From an uncultured bacterium (GTDB lineage: Bacteria > Verrucomicrobiota > Kiritimatiellia > RFP12 > UBA1067): DNA of 41,548 nucleotides. Below the pieces are notes generated by a model. That model ran no database searches. It was given only the letters and a program-made list of their open reading frames with translations, and was not told the DNA's origin. The stretch lies in the NCBI GenBank assembly GCA_902779865.1, contig CACZDG010000010.1, positions 1 through 41,548 on the forward strand. Direction: 5' to 3'. Shown here piece after piece: positions 40,094 through 41,548 of the stretch. Each line of letters opens with the position of its first letter. The stretch's first letter is position 1. Both the position numbers and the translations under genes were made by a program.

Positions 40094-41548
40094 TCAAGGT
40101 TTGACGTCGTCCATATAGCCGCACAGCGCGCCCAACGCCCAGTCGAGGGCGAAGAAGGAAACGCCCTTCAGGGCGTCCGCCGCCTCTAGCTGCGCACGCA
40201 CGGAGTCCCGGTCGGGGCTCGCCTCGTCCGCACAGGCGGCGATTCCCGGGACGAGGGCGGACGCTGGCGCCGCCGCCTTGCACAGCGCAAGGTCGCGTTT
40301 GAAGGCGGCTGGGGACTCGGTGTAGATCATGGGCGAGACGAAATCCACCCACTCCTCCTTCACCCACCGAGGCCAGTCCTGGCCACGCTTCGCCGCCGCT
40401 TCGGGGGTGGGGAACACCGCTGCGGAAAGCGTGCAGCCCGGACGCGCACTGCGAAACATCCGCGAGAAGGTCCGGACGAAAAGCGAGATGTCGTCCATCT
40501 TCTCAGCGGTTGCCTCCTCGGCGGACGGCACACGCACGTAGTCGAGCTGGACGCCGGCGACATCCTGCGGGATTGAATCCAGGAGCTCCTGCACGCGCCT
40601 TCCGCGCGCTTCTCCGCCGTGGGGGACGGTCCACCGGCCGTTCGAAGACGGTTCAAACGCATTGAGCCAGAGATGGACGCCGACGCCCGCCTTGTCGGCC
40701 ATCCTGAAAAATCGCCTGACGCTGGTCTCCCCAGAGCCCAGCGCTTCGCGGCGAACGAAGAGCGCATTCAGGCCGTACCTCTTCATCCATTCCGGCAGCG
40801 CCGGCATTCCACCCGGAAAGCCGGGAGGATTCTGCAGCCATGCCCCGCGCAACTCGAACTTGGCGAGTTCCGTGACAGAGATGGGCTTCATGGGGCCAGG
40901 AAGCTCCTGGCAGGCCATATTGGGCGACACCTTCTGGACGATACTCCTGAGGTGCCTTGCCGCCGCAGGCGACGGAAGCGGCGGGATGTGCGAGAACCAC
41001 GCACCGGCGGACGTGAGCGTCACGGCAGGCGAAATGGCCGCGCCGTTGGGAGAGAGGAACCGGGCCACCACATTGGCGGAAGCCGAGCCGTCGAAGAACG
41101 GCACGATGGTGTTGTCGGTGCTGTGGGGATATGGCGGAACGTTCTCGTCAAGGGGCTTGATGGCGCACCACGACTGTCCACCGTGCCAGGCACCGGGCCG
41201 CAGACCGAACGCCTCCGAGAGGACGGGGTTGGCCGAATAGTAAACAATGGCGCGGCCGCCTTTGCGAATAAACCCGACGAGGAGTTCGACCTCGTCGGCG
41301 GGGAGCGACGAGGCGTCAGGGACGATGACGAGCCGCGGGGCGGACTTCACGGCGGCGGAAACGGAGGGATGGAGGTCGCAATCAAGACGGCTGCGGGAGA
41401 GCGTGGCGGCTACGCGGCGCGCAAGAGTTTCCATCCACGAACCTGCCGAGCCCGACAGAACGGCGATTTCAGAGACGGGGGCGAGCGAGAGGGAGTTGAC
41501 GACGAGCCTGCCCGCACCGGGCGAAGGCGAGCGCCACACGCTCACGCG
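40094..41548 (-). CDS. GHL10-like glycoside hydrolase, 5'-partial
   Basis: The frame is open to the right edge, so the start is missing; 483 residues are visible from GTG 41545. The N-terminal part looks like a glutamine-amidotransferase-like fold (LVIVPDASSLPADEVELLVG, FIRKGGRAIVYYSAN). The C-terminal TIM barrel has GAWLQNPPGFPGG, VHLWLNAFEP, VQLDYVRVPS (conserved Asp/Tyr/Arg), TLSAAVFPTPEAA and WVDFVSPMIYTE. That is the GHL10/DUF187 pattern of putative glycosidases. Substrate unknown. It is 37 bp upstream of the EIIA gene, so probably co-transcribed. Confidence 0.82.
   Translation of the reverse strand, partial: RVSVWRSPSPGAGRLVVNSLSLAPVSEIAVLSGSAGSWMETLARRVAATLSRSRLDCDLHPSVSAAVKSAPRLVIVPDASSLPADEVELLVGFIRKGGRAIVYYSANPVLSEAFGLRPGAWHGGQSWCAIKPLDENVPPYPHSTDNTIVPFFDGSASANVVARFLSPNGAAISPAVTLTSAGAWFSHIPPLPSPAAARHLRSIVQKVSPNMACQELPGPMKPISVTELAKFELRGAWLQNPPGFPGGMPALPEWMKRYGLNALFVRREALGSGETSVRRFFRMADKAGVGVHLWLNAFEPSSNGRWTVPHGGEARGRRVQELLDSIPQDVAGVQLDYVRVPSAEEATAEKMDDISLFVRTFSRMFRSARPGCTLSAAVFPTPEAAAKRGQDWPRWVKEEWVDFVSPMIYTESPAAFKRDLALCKAAAPASALVPGIAACADEASPDRDSVRAQLEAADALKGVSFFALDWALGALCGYMDDVKP

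Noticed and set aside
1-41548. tRNA, rRNA, insertion sequence transposase or prophage genes
   Set aside because: None was recognised on either strand by reading; a dedicated search would be needed to exclude a diverged tRNA.

Overview
The window looks like a chromosomal segment of a Gram-negative bacterium of the Planctomycetes-Verrucomicrobia-Chlamydiae group, most plausibly Kiritimatiellota, Lentisphaerota or a relative. This is inference from protein style: a secretin, a Prc protease, a SurA-like chaperone, a TMEM43 homologue, and families of short repeats spread through coding genes. No rRNA or tRNA gene was found, so the placement is tentative. Most of the window (about 5.8 to 41.5 kb) is G+C rich. 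The first 5.4 kb is visibly more A+T rich and behaves like accessory DNA.

Layout. 1-5.4 kb: a 5'-truncated secreted metzincin-like metallopeptidase and a secreted partner, the stub of a third gene, a broken vapBC toxin-antitoxin pair between two copies of a promoter-leader repeat, a 126-nt regular hairpin, and a two-gene unit (membrane coiled-coil protein plus exported protein). 5.4-5.8 kb: a higA remnant and a short repeat. 5.8-12.0 kb: gltD and gltB, the two subunits of NADPH glutamate synthase, both invaded by in-frame repeats. 12.0-17.5 kb: rph (minus), an OFA-type MFS carrier behind a structured leader, an AraA/FucI-fold sugar isomerase and a secretin. 17.5-25.8 kb (minus): GT2 glycosyltransferase, DUF975 membrane protein, ATCase (pyrB-like), TMEM43-like protein, TetR regulator, pyrF, dapF and prc. 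26.0-27.8 kb (plus): SurA-like chaperone and rsmA. 27.8-28.8 kb (minus): rpsL-rpsG. 28.9-32.1 kb (minus): a degraded secreted protein, then an operon of a His6/zinc-finger/proline-rich exported protein and ketosynthase, dehydratase and ketoreductase in the apeO-apeP-apeQ order of aryl polyene clusters. 32.2-37.7 kb (minus): small unknown gene, YraN, a possible Whirly-like protein, and a tightly overlapped operon of 2-hydroxyacid dehydrogenase, tsaE, ruvC, histidine kinase and response regulator. 37.9-41.5 kb (minus): AAA ATPase with a PD-(D/E)XK tail, a PTS EIIA domain protein, and a GHL10-like glycosidase cut by the window edge.

Two themes stand out. First, gltB carries at least ten in-frame insertions of palindromic or tandem repeats from several families, and copies recur in gltD, the gltD-gltB gap and an unrelated dehydrogenase. 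These look like protein-tolerated repeat elements comparable in principle to Rickettsia palindromic elements. Second, promoters share a recognisable form (TTGNNN, about 17 bp, TGGTATAAT or TGATATACT), and in several genes the -10 box lies 6-8 bp before the start codon, predicting leaderless mRNAs.
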